Assembly: GCA_018697195.1 (NCBI GenBank)
Contig: CM031879.1
Span: 23,462,020-23,526,019, forward strand
Origin: Certhia americana
Lineage: Eukaryota > Chordata > Aves > Passeriformes > Certhiidae
DNA: 64,000 nt
Reading direction: 5' to 3'
Made by a program: the position numbers and the translations under genes. Shown piece after piece: positions 40,156 through 53,352 of this stretch (position 1 is the stretch's first letter; every line of letters starts with the position of its first letter). A model generated the notes under the pieces. It saw only the letters and a program-made list of their open reading frames with translations, was not told the origin of the DNA and made no database searches.

Positions 40156-43100
40156 GACACAGTCAGACTCAGAAGACTAACTATAATGGTACAGCCATCT
40201 GTGAAAATTCCTCTCTACCCAGGAGAAGGTAAAATGAAAATCAAAGGGAAAGGCTTTGATTGTGCAACTCACCAGGCCCCTCAATAGGCCTGAGAAGTTG
40301 TTTGAGGACTTTTGGAGCAGCTGTAGCAAGAGAATTACCAGGTCAGGGGGGAAACAGAAGCAACACAGGCTAGTTCCCTGCTGGGGAGAGGATTAGAAAA
40401 TATCTGGGAGAGGAGTTCTCAGGGAGGACCTGTACTCCTCTATTACATCTACTAGCAAGATTTGTCAAAGATTAATCTTTTTTTAAAGAAGGTTCTAAAT
40501 ATCAAATACTGTGCTGCTGTATAAATATTGAACTGATTAAGTTTTGTTCATTCATAGGTTAACAGATTTTTATACCTGGGTCTATTTGGAACACTGTACA
40601 TAAATCACTTCTTTAACTAATAGAATACACCTTTCAAACTCAGTAATATATTTTGAATAATTTCCATTAATCTATTCTGAAAAATTTCTGTAATCACACA
40701 CTGTTATGCTGCAAGAAGACTGTCATACTTGCTAGCTTTGAAAAGAACCATTTAAATTAACTCAAGCACTTTGCACTATTTTATAGACAGAATAAACAGG
40801 AGCATCTGAAATCACAGTAATTGTAAGATGACTGTGCATCATAGATCAGCCAAGAAAAGATATCTGGATTAATATCAAACAAAACAAAGACTTCTAACAG
40901 CAGATTATCTACTTGTTGGAAAAAAAAACAACAAACACAAACAGCATAATATAAACTACAGGGATCACTCACTTAGCCAGACAAAGAAAGGAAACTCCAA
41001 ATCTTAAAATTAAATAAATAATCATGTAAAGTGAAAATGTAAACATAAAATATAGAAAAAAAAAGATAAAAATATCTAGGTTTTTATTCCAGAAGAATAT
41101 AGTAAATAAAATAGTGGCCACAAGACCCCGTAAAATCATTTGATCCCCACAGAGCTGAAAGAAGCATCCCTTTCTCTGAAGAACCACCTTTATCAGGAGG
41201 GTGTTCCATGGAAGAGAAAGAGACAATTGAAGCTAGAAAATGATGGATAGCAATGACCTTTCTATCTGTAAAACATGGGCATATTTTAGGTATTTAATCT
41301 TCAGAATTGGATTATTATTAATCAATTATTCATGACAATTTGAATCTATGGTAGATGTTTTTTGTTTTCTTAAATATCACATAGCTAAGGTCCTGCTTGA
41401 GAACTGGAAAGGAGATTAAATCCTCACAAGCAAATAGTGTTCAAGACTGGCATTTTATTCCCTTCTAAACATTCCCTTCCCTGCATAGCAACACACATTG
41501 AAGATAACCTAGTGCTCTCTGCAAAAATCCTGCCTAAATATTCTAAAATTCATCTTTACAGTCTTTTTTTCTCTAAGAGGGAAAAAAAATCCCATACCTC
41601 TTCCAGAGAACAAAGCAGAGCATTGTGGTAAAACAGACCAGCAAAAACTGCTATGGCTTCATTCCTATAGCCACAGGTTACCCTGCTGCATGTTTAACAT
41701 ACACTCCTCCTCACCTGCCAACAGTGAATGATAACAGAAGCAGAGCCACTCCATTATGGGCCACCAGACCATACAATGAAAATAAGCAGAAGGTGTTTGC
41801 AGATATTTAAAATGCACTGCCAAAAAAGATAGCAGATGGAGTTATTCTAAAGTCCTTTTGAAAAGCAGAACTCTGCAGTCAGAAATAAAATCAAAAATAT
41901 ATATGCATCTGTGAAGGGAAGGAAACAGGTCTCAACATTTCATTGAAGAATAACTGTACTGAAAAATATATTTCTTCCCAACTGGGGGAACCACTATGGG
42001 AAAATTCTCCTTTACTCAGGTTCTAAAATTGAAGGATATGGATAGCAGTTGCCACCTTGTGATGACTAAAGCCAATTTAAGATACATAAAGCCACCAAGG
42101 ATTTTGCAGTTTTTCCTGTTCTCAAATACTCTGTTAAAAAATGTGCACCTTATTCCTAGTCTAACTGGACTTCCTGACATTATATTTAGTTCTCCCTTTG
42201 TATTACTATAGTTGAAGAACCGTCTTACCAAATTTCTGTTAGTTGTGGCATGCTTCTTAGGGACTAGGCAAAGCCTCTCGTTAATCCCTTTGTTAACACC
42301 AAACAGATTGAATTCCAGGAGGTTTTCTACAATATGGCATGTTTTCAACTACTCCAGCCATTCCTGAGATATTTGTGGTTCTCCCCTGACCCGTCTCCAA
42401 CTGAACAGTCTTCCAGTAACAGTTATGCAAGTGTATTAACAATTACTACAGAAAGGTAATACAACTGCTTTCTTTTTATAATAGCCTATCAATTTTTATA
42501 TGTAAGTATACAGTAACCTTTTGATTTGCAAACTCTCCTCAAAAACAATAAATTCCTTGGTTGAAGCTTCCCTTAAGATTAGCCATTTATCCAGGATATT
42601 ATGAACATTTTCATTAATGAGGAGAAGGGATGCTCCAAAGGAGGTGAGGAACAGGCTAATCTGGAGGAAATCTCTGGAGGTTAAAAAAGGGAGCTTGAAA
42701 AAAAAAAGGATTGAAAGGGCAAAGCAAGGTGAACATAAAACTTCTTACTGTGGAAAATGGGGGCAGTGTTTTAGTTTATTGATGTTGCCTGGTAAACTGA
42801 GTTCACAAGTGCAAATGAGAAATCATACATAATGAAGTCATTATAGGGGCTCCAACACTGGACTTCGTTGTTAGTGTGCCAGTAAAACTGACTGATTAAT
42901 CTAATTCCATATAACAGCAGGATAAAACAGCTGCAAACAAGGAAAACCTTGGAAATTAAATGCTGGAAACATTTATAAAGTAAAACTAATGCTAAGACAA
43001 ATGGAGTATGTATCAGCTGAGGGGATGGAAAACAATCTGTATGGGAAAAAAAGAAACTGAATCATTAGGATAGCGCTGAAGAGTTGTGCAGTATGGGCTA

Positions 43101-43752
43101 AAACAATTTTTAGAAAGAGTTTTAAAATAAACTGTAATAATCAAAACTGTTTATTTCTAACCTCTAACTTCTTTCAATATGTAACATCCTGTGAACTTTA
43201 GTTTGGTGGGGTAATAGATCTGGTTGAATTAAGACCATTCTGAGCTACAATAGTTATTTTTTACATGAAATACCTAAGTAATGTTTGTGATAACGAAGCT
43301 TATGTTTGCTGCATTTGTTCTAGCTTTCAAACTTGGCTACAAGGTATATTGAGTTGTAAAACTTCTGCAAAATGTATAACTGAGTAAAGCATCGATCCCC
43401 AATTTTCAAAAGAAGAATAAATTTCCTACTCATAAGCCCTCCCACCAATAAAAACAAAACCAAAAAGTAACTGCTTTGATTTCATCATCATTTTTGTTTC
43501 TTCCACCTAGAAAACTTTAAACTAAAGGTTCTCTGAAGTAAGGAGATGTGTGCATCATAGCTAATCAAATATGACTTATAATAAAGCCTCTGCTACACAC
43601 TGAGTAGTGTTTTCGAAACTTACAGCTTTCAGGTAAAGTTGCTTTTCACAAAGTCAGTGGTAAAGCTACTCATGACTCCAGAATGAGGATAGTCATGCAC
43701 ACTGGAACAGTACCTTTTACCTCTACACTTTATCCTATCTTTTCCCTGTTCC

Positions 43753-43777
43753 TTTTTTTTTTTTTTTTTTTTTTTTT
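43753..43777. repeat. T(25) homopolymer
   Basis: Twenty-five consecutive T in intron 2. On the MDFIC strand it is poly(A). No linked retroposon body was recognised. Confidence 0.9.
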
Positions 43778-45474
43778 AATTCAGCAGCAACTAACCCTCC
43801 CATCACAGAGATATAACTACATATAATCATCAGGTGTCTTTACCAGGGGTTTCCACTATCTGCTGCAATTTCTATTATATGTTGAAAAAAGGTATCATTT
43901 CCTCACATAGCCACTGCAGTATGTCTTGGTGGTGAACAGATTAAAGGATGCACAGAATCACCCTACAGTCCTTGGTCCTTTCCTTCATAGTTTAGGCATG
44001 CTGCTAACTGCTACAAAATAAATCTGCTTTCTCATGGGTTTGGGAATAAGGAAACTTCTAGGAAGAGGGAATAAGAAGGAGGTTATTCCAAAAGCAGAAG
44101 ATGCCATACACACCTTTCCATATCCTCAACATAAGCACAAAGCAATTGCTTGTCCAGGGACAGTTAAGTTTAAAACAATAATCTTTTGTGACTAAGTAAA
44201 GTCTCAAGCTGTGGAGGACAATTCTCCCTGTTCAGGGGCCTTTAAGAATTATTTTAAATTGTCAGATCAATATCTGACATGTTAAATTCAAGTTTCGTAT
44301 AAGGATCTAGGTAAATATTCAATACATTAGAGGTGTAAGTATTTACTAGGATTAATTATTTAGAAGAAAAAAGGATTAACTAAGATCTGAAAAGAATTTC
44401 AAATGCTAACACAAATGTTCAGAGAAGACGACTATTTAGATAAGACTAAAATACAACTAAGCAAAATAACAAAACAAATGAAAAAACAACCTAAAGAGAA
44501 ACAGATAACTGCAGAAAAAATCACCAGTTTTGACAACAGCAGGTTCAGAAATATGAATTTACCCCACTGTCAACAGTATAGTGTGCATTGTAAAGAGAGA
44601 CTAACTCTGAAACATGTGATCAGATGACCTCAAGACAGCTGGAGCATCATTCTGCATTCAATCCATTTTCTTTCTGAATACACCCAATAATTAAAGAACA
44701 ATTCCTCATGCTGCCCCTCCCTTGAGCAAGTAACATTCAAACATTCACAGAATTTTAGAGCATTACAGACTATTACCTCTGGCAGTTGACAGAAATATTT
44801 TTGCCTTAAGAGGGTGCAATGGATAGAGTACGATCTTCAGTTCAAGACCGGAAAATAGGAATGATCTTGTGTGCCTTTTTATGTTTTAAAGCATACATTT
44901 TAAACATATGTTTTAAAACATACATACACTAGCAATGTGGACCTGTAAAAACTAACTTAAAAACCCCACCATTTCACAGCATAGGTCAAAAACCTTACCA
45001 TACAACATTTTTCTAGTTTTGAAAATAACTACTTTAGGACTCAAAACTCTTAAAAAACTTCCACCTGACCAGTAGTCAGCGTATCTGGAAGCAACTGCTC
45101 TCAGCATAGTTTACTCTGCCACTTATATATATGTATAACCTGGGAAAGTGAGGGTGATGACACCTAGCACAGCTGCATACATGCAGTACTAACTATTGTA
45201 CTGTTAACAACAAGAGAAGAATGTAACACTAAGGTTTAAAAGCTCAGATGCTACAGAGGTCTATACCATACTGCATCACTCCAATCACACCTTTCTTTCT
45301 ATTTGCTGCTTATGAATGCTGACAGGAGTCAATCTGGGAAATAAATTCAGTAGATGTGCATTACAGTTGCAACACAATTGCATTTGACACACATTTAACA
45401 GAGTCAACAGGCAGTATCCCGTTACACTGTGAAAGCAAGCCTCAGCGGCAGCAATTTGTTCTGGAAACACTTAC

Positions 45475-45606
45475 TTCTGATGAGGTCACCATCAGTGCCA
45501 TTTCCCCAGATGGACTGCTCTTGTATCTCTGCTTGTATACTTTGATTGCTGGAAGGCTGGTTTATGTCTTTATCTCCTGCCACAGTAGTCTCTTGGTCAG
45601 TTTTTC
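45475..45606 (-). CDS. MDFIC: MDFIC coding exon 2 (residues 31-74)
   Basis: This 132-nt exon is flanked by an acceptor (TTTTGACTTAG) and a donor (GTAAGT), both in phase 1. It encodes an acidic, polar, low-complexity segment (KTDQETTVAGDKDINQ...) ending in the recognisable motif SIWGNGTDGDLIR, which resembles the SIWGN-x-x-DGELIR block of human MDFIC. No domain or membrane segment is visible, and this part of the protein is expected to be disordered. It joins exon 1 through a split Gly codon and exon 3 through a split Thr codon. It lies 12.0 kb downstream of exon 1 and 22.2 kb upstream of exon 3. It is short enough to be missed by a simple open-frame scan, and a plus-strand open frame runs across it by chance. 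Confidence 0.93.
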
Positions 45607-47209
45607 CTAAGTCAAAAGAAATTTCAAGGTATTAGTTTCTACAGTACTTTTTTCTCTATGTGAGCAAAACTAATTTTGAAAACTAAAAGATGGCATAAAA
45701 TATAACTTGTCTTAGCATCTCCTTTTGTTTCCTTATAATTAACTTCCAATAAAGTTGATTTTGTATTTGTTTTCTGGCCTAGACCAATATAATTTCTCGT
45801 TATTGTATATTTTCTCAGTCATATTGTATCAAATAATACTCAGCAGCTTCTGTAACAATTTTTTTTTTTGGGGGGGAGATGTTTTCTTATTCAGTTACCT
45901 TCCACCAAATTTTCATATAAAAATTTGTACAGCTTTGTCACACAAAAAAACCATTATTTTTTACCCACATACATGAAGCTCTAGCATATAAATGCTATAG
46001 TAATTTTACAAAACTTTGTTCTGTATTTTTTATAATTAACCACATAATCAATTACATACAATTGAAACATCAAAAGTAACTAGTACAAAAATTCAGAAAA
46101 TTATTATAATACAATTACCTATTTTTTGTTCAAAAAAAAAGTTTCAAAAAGCCACTGCTTTTTAAAACTATTTGAACGGATATAAAACTGATTAAAACTC
46201 AACATTTAGCCAATAAGGAAAAGAAAAAGTATTTCTTCTCTCCAAGTATACATAAGATGCAGGGAAAATTCCATAGTAAGGTTATTTGAGGTATTCTTCA
46301 GCTCATTTCACAATGTAACAGATGTTAGTTTGATGTTGGCAGCTATCACAAGCAGACTAGAATTTCCTCAAACCAAGGTAAGTGACAGTTTTCATCTTCC
46401 CTGTCATTAATGTTTTAAGAATCAAATCCACACACACAAATCTTCCTGCTCTTGAATATTACAAATTTTTCCTACTGGCATTCAAGGAAACATTTTCAAA
46501 TCTGGATTTACTTTTTGCATCATTCACAGCAATAAATAGAATATAATCAGTTTATATTACATACTCAAGGGATCTGTAAAACACTAAATATTCTCTGTCT
46601 CATGTATTTTTTTGAGTATACCTACAACATTTAATACTTACAGTAAATCTAGATAAGCAACTGCTGAAAAGTCTGTTAGCTCTATTTATTTGTTTCAAAC
46701 CAGAACGTGTTTATAAATCCCGTATTACAGTTTCATATGCTGAATCCTCTAGTAAAGCAATTATTCTGTCCTGAGACAGAGAAAAAATCACTTTTTCGCT
46801 ACTGTGACATAGTAAAAATTAGTTTCTTCATGTAACCCACAGCACTTGGATTTTAAATCCTAACTTTCTGCCTTTGTTATCCACCCTATTAAACTGAGTC
46901 ACTGGACATCACTCAAAATAATATATGCCATCTTGTGTGTATAGTAGCATATGCCTTCAAGCACTGCTGCTCCCCTTCCATCAATGTCCACCTCTGAAAT
47001 GTCTGACCCAGCTATCTCCGTGGTACTTTGCTCTCAGTCCTCCCTCCCACCACCAACTTGTCAGTATTTCCTCAAGCCCATTCTGAGAGGATCTGTTTCA
47101 CTGTGATTGGTGTAGTTATTGAAGTGCATGGGAAGATATTGACTTTAATGAGTTTTGCCCCTTGCCCTGACAACTTAATCTTACCTAGATACTCATCCTA
47201 TTAACATTA

Positions 47210-47330
47210 AAAATACAAAAACAAAAATAAACCACAAAACCTGAAAAAAAAAAAAAAAAAAAAGCAAAACAATCAAACAAACCAACAAAAAAAACAAACA
47301 CCAAAACAAACCAAACAACACCAAAACACA
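47210..47330. repeat. A-rich / CCAAA-rich tract with A(20)
   Basis: The tract is 20 A at 47244-47263, followed by CAAAC, CCAAC and CCAAA units. Its composition matches the tracts at 10135-10200, 56531-56570 and 60965-61100. Confidence 0.8.
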
Positions 47331-48449
47331 GTTTTTCAACCCCTCTGACAGACATCAGATACAGATTATTTCTGCCTGGTATCTATCAAATACAAAGTGA
47401 CTGTATTGAAGTATGATGATTTAGCCTGTGCAGTTAAATATTAGATGCAATTGTGTTTCAAAAACGTTTGAAAAGTGTTCTGGAACAGACTGAATAAAAA
47501 TAAGTAGTGTCCTGACACAGCTAGTGTAAAAATACTCTGCTTTCCACAAACACGAAGCTTAAATGAGCTATTTTAGAAGATTTTACTCTTAAATTACTTC
47601 ACTACAGCAATGACACCAAAATTACAATATGTTCCCAGCACTGCTAGTACAGACCCACAGAATAGCTGCATACAATTCTCTTGTATAGGATATGACTTTG
47701 CAGAACCCTATTATTTCATGTAGTAAACAATGAACAGCTATAAGGAAACAATAATGTTAATATTATGGGGCCCTCAGTGTTCTAGATTACATTTTTATCT
47801 AAGAAATCTGAAGGCATGCACAATACAATGTCATCATTATTCATATGAATTTATTCTTCATCCCTCTGCTTGCTTTCAGTTCAGTATTTTTTTCACTTTT
47901 TTCTTCTCTCTATCTAGGCTGTATGTGTATTTTTCATGTGCACTTTTATTATTTTAGCTGGATATAGTAAATGGCCAGTCAAGACAATGTAAACAATAGT
48001 AGCAGTTAACAAAACAAAAAGAAGCACTATTAAAAAGTTTAAAAGAAACAATGTTGCAATTGAACACCAAACAATTTTGATAAGAAGTTCAGAATAATTC
48101 ACATTAATTATCTCTTCTTTGATCTACTGAATTCACATGACGACTTCCCCATAAACTCACGGAACAGAAACCTACACTGTTAAACATGTGTTTAGTATCT
48201 TTGCATTCCAGAATTGCCCACTGGAGCAGCTCATCCTGAAAAGTGCTGCTCTGTGGTGAGGTGAGCTCACCTGGGCAGCAGCTAAGGGACATGCAGACTC
48301 TCCTCCCTTCCCCAGCCCCCAGCAGGACAAAGGAATACAGCAGAAAGACCCAAAGGAAAAGATTCATGGATCAAGATATAGTGAAGAAATAAGTGAAGAA
48401 AAGTGGAAGGAAAAGTAAAACAGGAGATGCAAAGGCAATCACTCACCAT

Positions 48450-48800
48450 CTCCCACAAGTAGACCGATGCCCAAGCTAGTCCCTAAGCAATGGCTACCTT
48501 CCCTAAAACCTCCTCCTGTTTTTATTGCTGAGCATGACATTCTGTGGCATGGATGAAGCCCTCTTGTCAACCTGAGCCAGCTGCCTGAATTGTGTCCCCT
48601 CCCAATCCCATGCCTACCCCCAGTCCAGTCACTGGAGAGAAAAGTAGGAAAAGAGAAAGCCTTGAATGATGCTATGCAAGTGCTGCTCAGCAATAGCCAA
48701 CCCACTGGTGCGCTATCAACCTTGCTTGAGTCACTGATCCCAAAAACAGCACCACAGGGGTTGCTATGAAGAAAATTAACCCCATCACACCCATACTTAG
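48450..48800 (+). mobile_element. Degenerate ERV-type interspersed repeat
   Basis: It contains TTTTTATTGCTGAGCATGACATTCTGTGG..., GTGTCCCCTCCCA...CCTACCCCCAG, AAGTGCTGCTCAGCAATAGCCAA and a terminal GTTGCTATGAAGAAAATTAACCCCATCACA. This order of phrases matches a repeat scattered through bird genomes that I associate with ERV sequences. The family name is not certain. It lies in MDFIC intron 1, antisense to the gene. Confidence 0.45.
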
Positions 48801-51800
48801 TTCAATGGGGCTTTAGAAATAGTAGATCTTATGCTCTCTTTATTTGAGCATTTTTTCATAAACCGCTTCTGGTGCATCAGACTAAACAGACACACACTGG
48901 TGTCTTGATTCAGTTGCTTTTTCTTGAATATGTACCATGTTTCAGTTTTTATAGAAAGCAATTTATTGATTATTCTCCTAAAACATGGGATCATTTTTTT
49001 TTTTTTAATATTAGAGGTGACACTACAACATACCAATTACAACCAGTCACACATGAAGACAGCCTCGAGAACACCTCTGTCTTTTGTTGATGCCATTACT
49101 TTTATGTTAGTTACCTAAGAATTGTCACAAAAGTAGTTTATGAAGAATCAACAAAAAAACCATACTCTGACAGAAATACTAATGATGGGATCTGGCCGTA
49201 GAAAAGTATGACTTTTTTTACACTGCATCTACAAGTAAATTTGTAACACTTTTCTGTTTCAATCAAGCTTACCCTTAAGAATTCTTTCTGTAAGACTTCC
49301 ATAGTATTTTAGCTTCTGCTTCCTTTAGCACACCCTTCCACTCTCATGTGGCTAACCTCCAATACTGACAGCCAAGAAAAAAAAGGGATGCTCTTCTTAA
49401 CAGTTCAAATAATGGAAAGAAAAGACTCATTATGTTCTGAGTCTGGCAGTGCTAAAGTATAAACCCAGTCTCTCTTCAAAACCGCAGTAAGTTACTCTAG
49501 GTCATGTCACAAAAGCAACACAGACTTCTTACCTACCACAGTTCAGCCCCAAACTAGCAACTTGTGTGGCTCTGTACTTCCCCTAAACTAACAGCAATGC
49601 CAGGGCTGAAAAGCTTCTAGTCAAAAGCCCCAGGGAGTGACACCTACACAGAACACCCTGTGATTTATCCTGAAGGTAAGCATAGGCAGAAACTCTACTG
49701 GTCCAGAGAGTAATGCAAGTTTAAGATTCAAATAATTGGAGATATGACATGCTTGCAAAGTATGCAATTGAGATGGTTAAAAGCCAAACCATATCTATGA
49801 TACAGACAACTGGCAAGCCACTAAGTGAAAAAAAAAATTAAAATTTAAATCACATCTCAAAATTACTGCTTCATTAAATAAGTGAATAAAGTGAATTACT
49901 GCTTTTTCTCTATGAAATTACTTAAGGCATATATAAATCATTTTTATAGTACATACATTCATTTAACCATGATTTTGTTATATTTATTTTTAAATTACAG
50001 AGCAATACACACATTCCATAGAAGAGAAACCTGTTTTCACCTTTGAGACTATTGTAATATTGATTGTTAACTTCTGTTCTAGTTTGGAGAATATGCCTCC
50101 AGTTGCACACACTTCTTTGCAACATGACAAATACATTCTGCAAGACTCCACCAACTGAATAATGTCAGCAGTCTGGATCAGCAACAAGGCTACTATTACA
50201 ACAGCCCTATCAAAAAGCAAACTTAACAAGTTGTCAGAGCTGCCAAGAAAGACCTATGTATATTAGGCAAAACAGGTATACAGGGCAATCTCCCTGGATT
50301 CCTTCCAATTCTGCCTCTGATGCCTTTGGGAAGTGGCTGGAACATATGTCAAACTAATTCCTGAAAAATTCTTAGACCATCCCAGTGAATAATCTCTCTT
50401 TTCTGAGCTACATTTGGTATCTTTCTCTATAATGTAGAGCATATTAAGTGGAGATGAAATTAATACACAAAACAAATAGAAAATGCAAAAAAAAAGATAG
50501 CTAATGGATGTGTTGCAAGACACAACTCAAAAGAGTTCGTCTTTTACAAATAACCAACTTTTCTTCTCCAAGTGCTTGTCCATTTGTACATTTACACACC
50601 AGCTGCCCCCAAGAGTCCCACCACATCTTCTTGTTCAGAAATGAGTCTCTGTGTGTTCATACATGTGCTATCATGTATCATGAAGTATATAACATGCACA
50701 AAACAAAAATGGAAACAAGGGCCCACATTAAGTGGACTGCATGTCCTCAGAGCAGCTGATTGGCAGCTGATTTCTGGTCATTTGATGACACATAACCTTA
50801 TATACTGACTCAGCTTTTGCTTCCAAGAATGTGAATCATTACAGGGCATGACTAGCAAAATGACAAACTGGACTTGAGAAACAGGTTTGGAGTTTGTCTA
50901 TAAAATTTAGGACTTCGTACATAAACTGAATAGAATGAATTCTGCTGCAACAACTAAAGGCTTTGCTGCTATGACACATTCATTTTCTGCTCACCAGCAA
51001 TGTGGTGGACTGCTCCAAATAGCATGTAGAGGCAAAACAACTGGTGAGAAAAGTTTCTGGAAACCTGAATGTATCATTCTTTTCAAAGAGAGAAAAATAA
51101 GCAAAATGGACTGGTACAGTGATCACTGTGATCTCCAAAAATGCAGTCACAAACAGCTCAAGAGTTTTATGGCATAGGGAGGAAAGGAAAGATTTGGAAG
51201 CATGGGGCAAAGTTATTTAGGCACCTAAAGCTGACCTAGTTGTTGGGATGAATCATCAGGCTTTATACTATAACAAGCAGATGCAGATTTAAAAATACAT
51301 GTGCAAAGTTCAAATCATCCCAAATGAAATTTTGTCCTTCAAAGGAAAGAGAAATTACAAAAGAAAATTGTGACAAAACATAAACACATAAGTAAATCTA
51401 TGAGAAATAAAAAAGTAAATGAATGTTCCTAAAAGGAAATGTAATAATAAGTTCTCAGTCTCAAGCCTATAATTGTTGGGAGGGACTGAAGACAGTGTGG
51501 CAAACACTGAATTTCTAACACTTCCTTTGTTCATTAATAACCTTGCTGGCAAGGAACCACTAAGGATGCTACTTCCTACTGAAAATTCCACTGTTCACAA
51601 CAATAACACAAAGAAACCCTGATAAAACCACATTTCACAATGTAATCACTAACAGTAACGCCTACTATCAACTTCATGAAATGCCTAAAACTTTTAGGCA
51701 TTTTATATAACAAATAGCTTCAACAGTTTGTTTCAGATAAATGCTGCAATAGGCATTCTGTTACACAATCTCATTTCATTAAGGACATCTAATTAATACT

Positions 51801-52810
51801 GATAATCCACAAATTATGAAGTTGGAAGCCTCCAATTAGATGTTTGATTGTTTTAAAACTATATAAAAAAAATATTTGAATTCATTTAATTTCAGTGGCT
51901 TTCACTTAAAGGCCTCATTGCAACTTTCAGTGGCTTCAGAAGTGTCGCAGAAAAAATTTGTTTCTCAAAATTAGAGCAAATTTACTGAGCAATTTTTTGG
52001 AAAACTCTTACAAAGAATTTTCCAGGTGCAAGCTATGGAATAACTATGAAAGTACTAGAAGCTTGACAGCCCTGAATAAATTTTGAGTCATGATAAACTA
52101 AAAATGAACATCAATGTGCACATAGATATTCTGCATTATTTTAAGTGCTAAAAAGGCAAAACACATAAGTGAAAGGTTTTCACAAATAATCATACTAACG
52201 CAGTCAGTTATGCATGTATGTCATTCATCCAAAGAATTTTCACATGTATACAAAACCAGTTTCATGGAAGTGCTAAGTAATACTTGGCAGCTATGACTGT
52301 ATTAGCAATGGCCAATAAAACTGGGCTTGTACAGTGAAAGAGTTAACTTTAAGAATATTCCATATTATACATGTTTGAGGGACTTTCTACTTTGAACTAG
52401 TTCTCAGATTTAATCTTAAAGATTCAAGGCTTACTAGTGGCTGGAGTGTATTAGGCACATTCCTGCAGCTTTCATATTATTTTGAGCAAAAGGAATCCCA
52501 TCCAGGTCACTCCCTAGGATCACTCCACAATGCAAATCAAAGCAGAGGCGAACAGATTTACTTCAAAACTGCATGGCTGATCCAAATAAAAACAGTAGGA
52601 TAACACACTTGTTGCTAAATGTTACTTACTAGGAAAAAAAAAAAAAAAAGAAAATAAGTGTTCAAAGCAAAGAGAAATCTGAGAGCCCAGACCTGAATTT
52701 AAGAAGAATTACTGTGTTATAAAATAAACCTGTGATATAATGTTGGAGTCTGGAATTATGAGGAATATTTCTTTGCATGTTTAAGAGATTTTAGAATCTC
52801 TGACAAACAG

Positions 52811-53352
52811 TGATTTTAACCTTTGTTCATGGAAAAAGGGCTTTTGGGCCCTGAAATGAAGCAGAGTTTTTAAGAGTGCGTATTAGATAGTAGAATAGTG
52901 TGTAGTTTTATTACAGGGTGAGAATTTTAGATATATGGGGATTTTAGGACGGTAAGCAGGTGATGACAAGATGGAAGAAGCACATGGCTTTTGGGTTTCT
53001 CCTTCTTCTTCATCTGACTCCATGTTCTGCAGTGCGGTGGCACATCATAGTTGGCTTAGAATAGAGCTTACCCTTCTAACATAGATAATAGTTATTGGAG
53101 TAGAATTATAAATACTGATTACGTGGATTGCAGTATAAATATCCATGCCACCCTGAGGGTGGGGGCATTAGGCATTTGGTATTTGGGAGCATGCCTTGAG
53201 CTGACCTGCAATGAAGAACTCTGCAGGTCAGGAACAGAATGTAACGATGAAAAATAATAAATAATGAAGAGAAAAGAGAAGAAAAGTCTCGCGCCCTTTC
53301 CTTCAAGATCTCTGGCTGGTGAAAACAAAATTGTACATTCTCGGGAGAAGAA
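52811..53352 (+). mobile_element. ERV LTR-like element, probable solo LTR
   Basis: The segment resembles a passerine-type endogenous retroviral LTR. It has a U3-like stretch (CTTTTGGGCCCTGAAATGAAGCAGAG...GGATTTTAGG...GTGATGACAAGATGGAAGAAG...CTTCTTCTTCATCTGACTCCATGTTCTGC), a TATA-like TATAAATATCC at about 53133, a GACCTGCAATGAAGAACTCTGCAGGTC hairpin at about 53201-53227, and AATAAATAATG at about 53248 as a possible poly(A) signal. The proposed limits are flanked by the hexamer AAACAG on both sides (52805-52810 and 53353-53358), which would fit a 6-bp target duplication. The 3' end is not a clean CA, so the limits are tentative. No retroviral coding sequence is attached. It is antisense to MDFIC. 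Confidence 0.55.

Larger units (their letters stand above)
23239..45474 (-). other. MDFIC: MDFIC intron 2 (about 22.2 kb)
   Basis: The intron has a GTAAGT donor at 45474 and a TTTAAG acceptor at 23239-23240. It holds an LTR-like segment at about 25.38-25.74 kb, a 29-base A run at 26891-26919, a 25-base T run at 43753-43777, a short GAAA-type repeat near 32357, and an antisense CR1 tail at 39.79-40.16 kb. The remainder is AT-rich, with no exon or RNA gene that I can recognise. Confidence 0.9.

Noticed and set aside
40030..40287. 85-codon plus-strand open frame
   Set aside because: Largely antisense CR1 3' UTR sequence.
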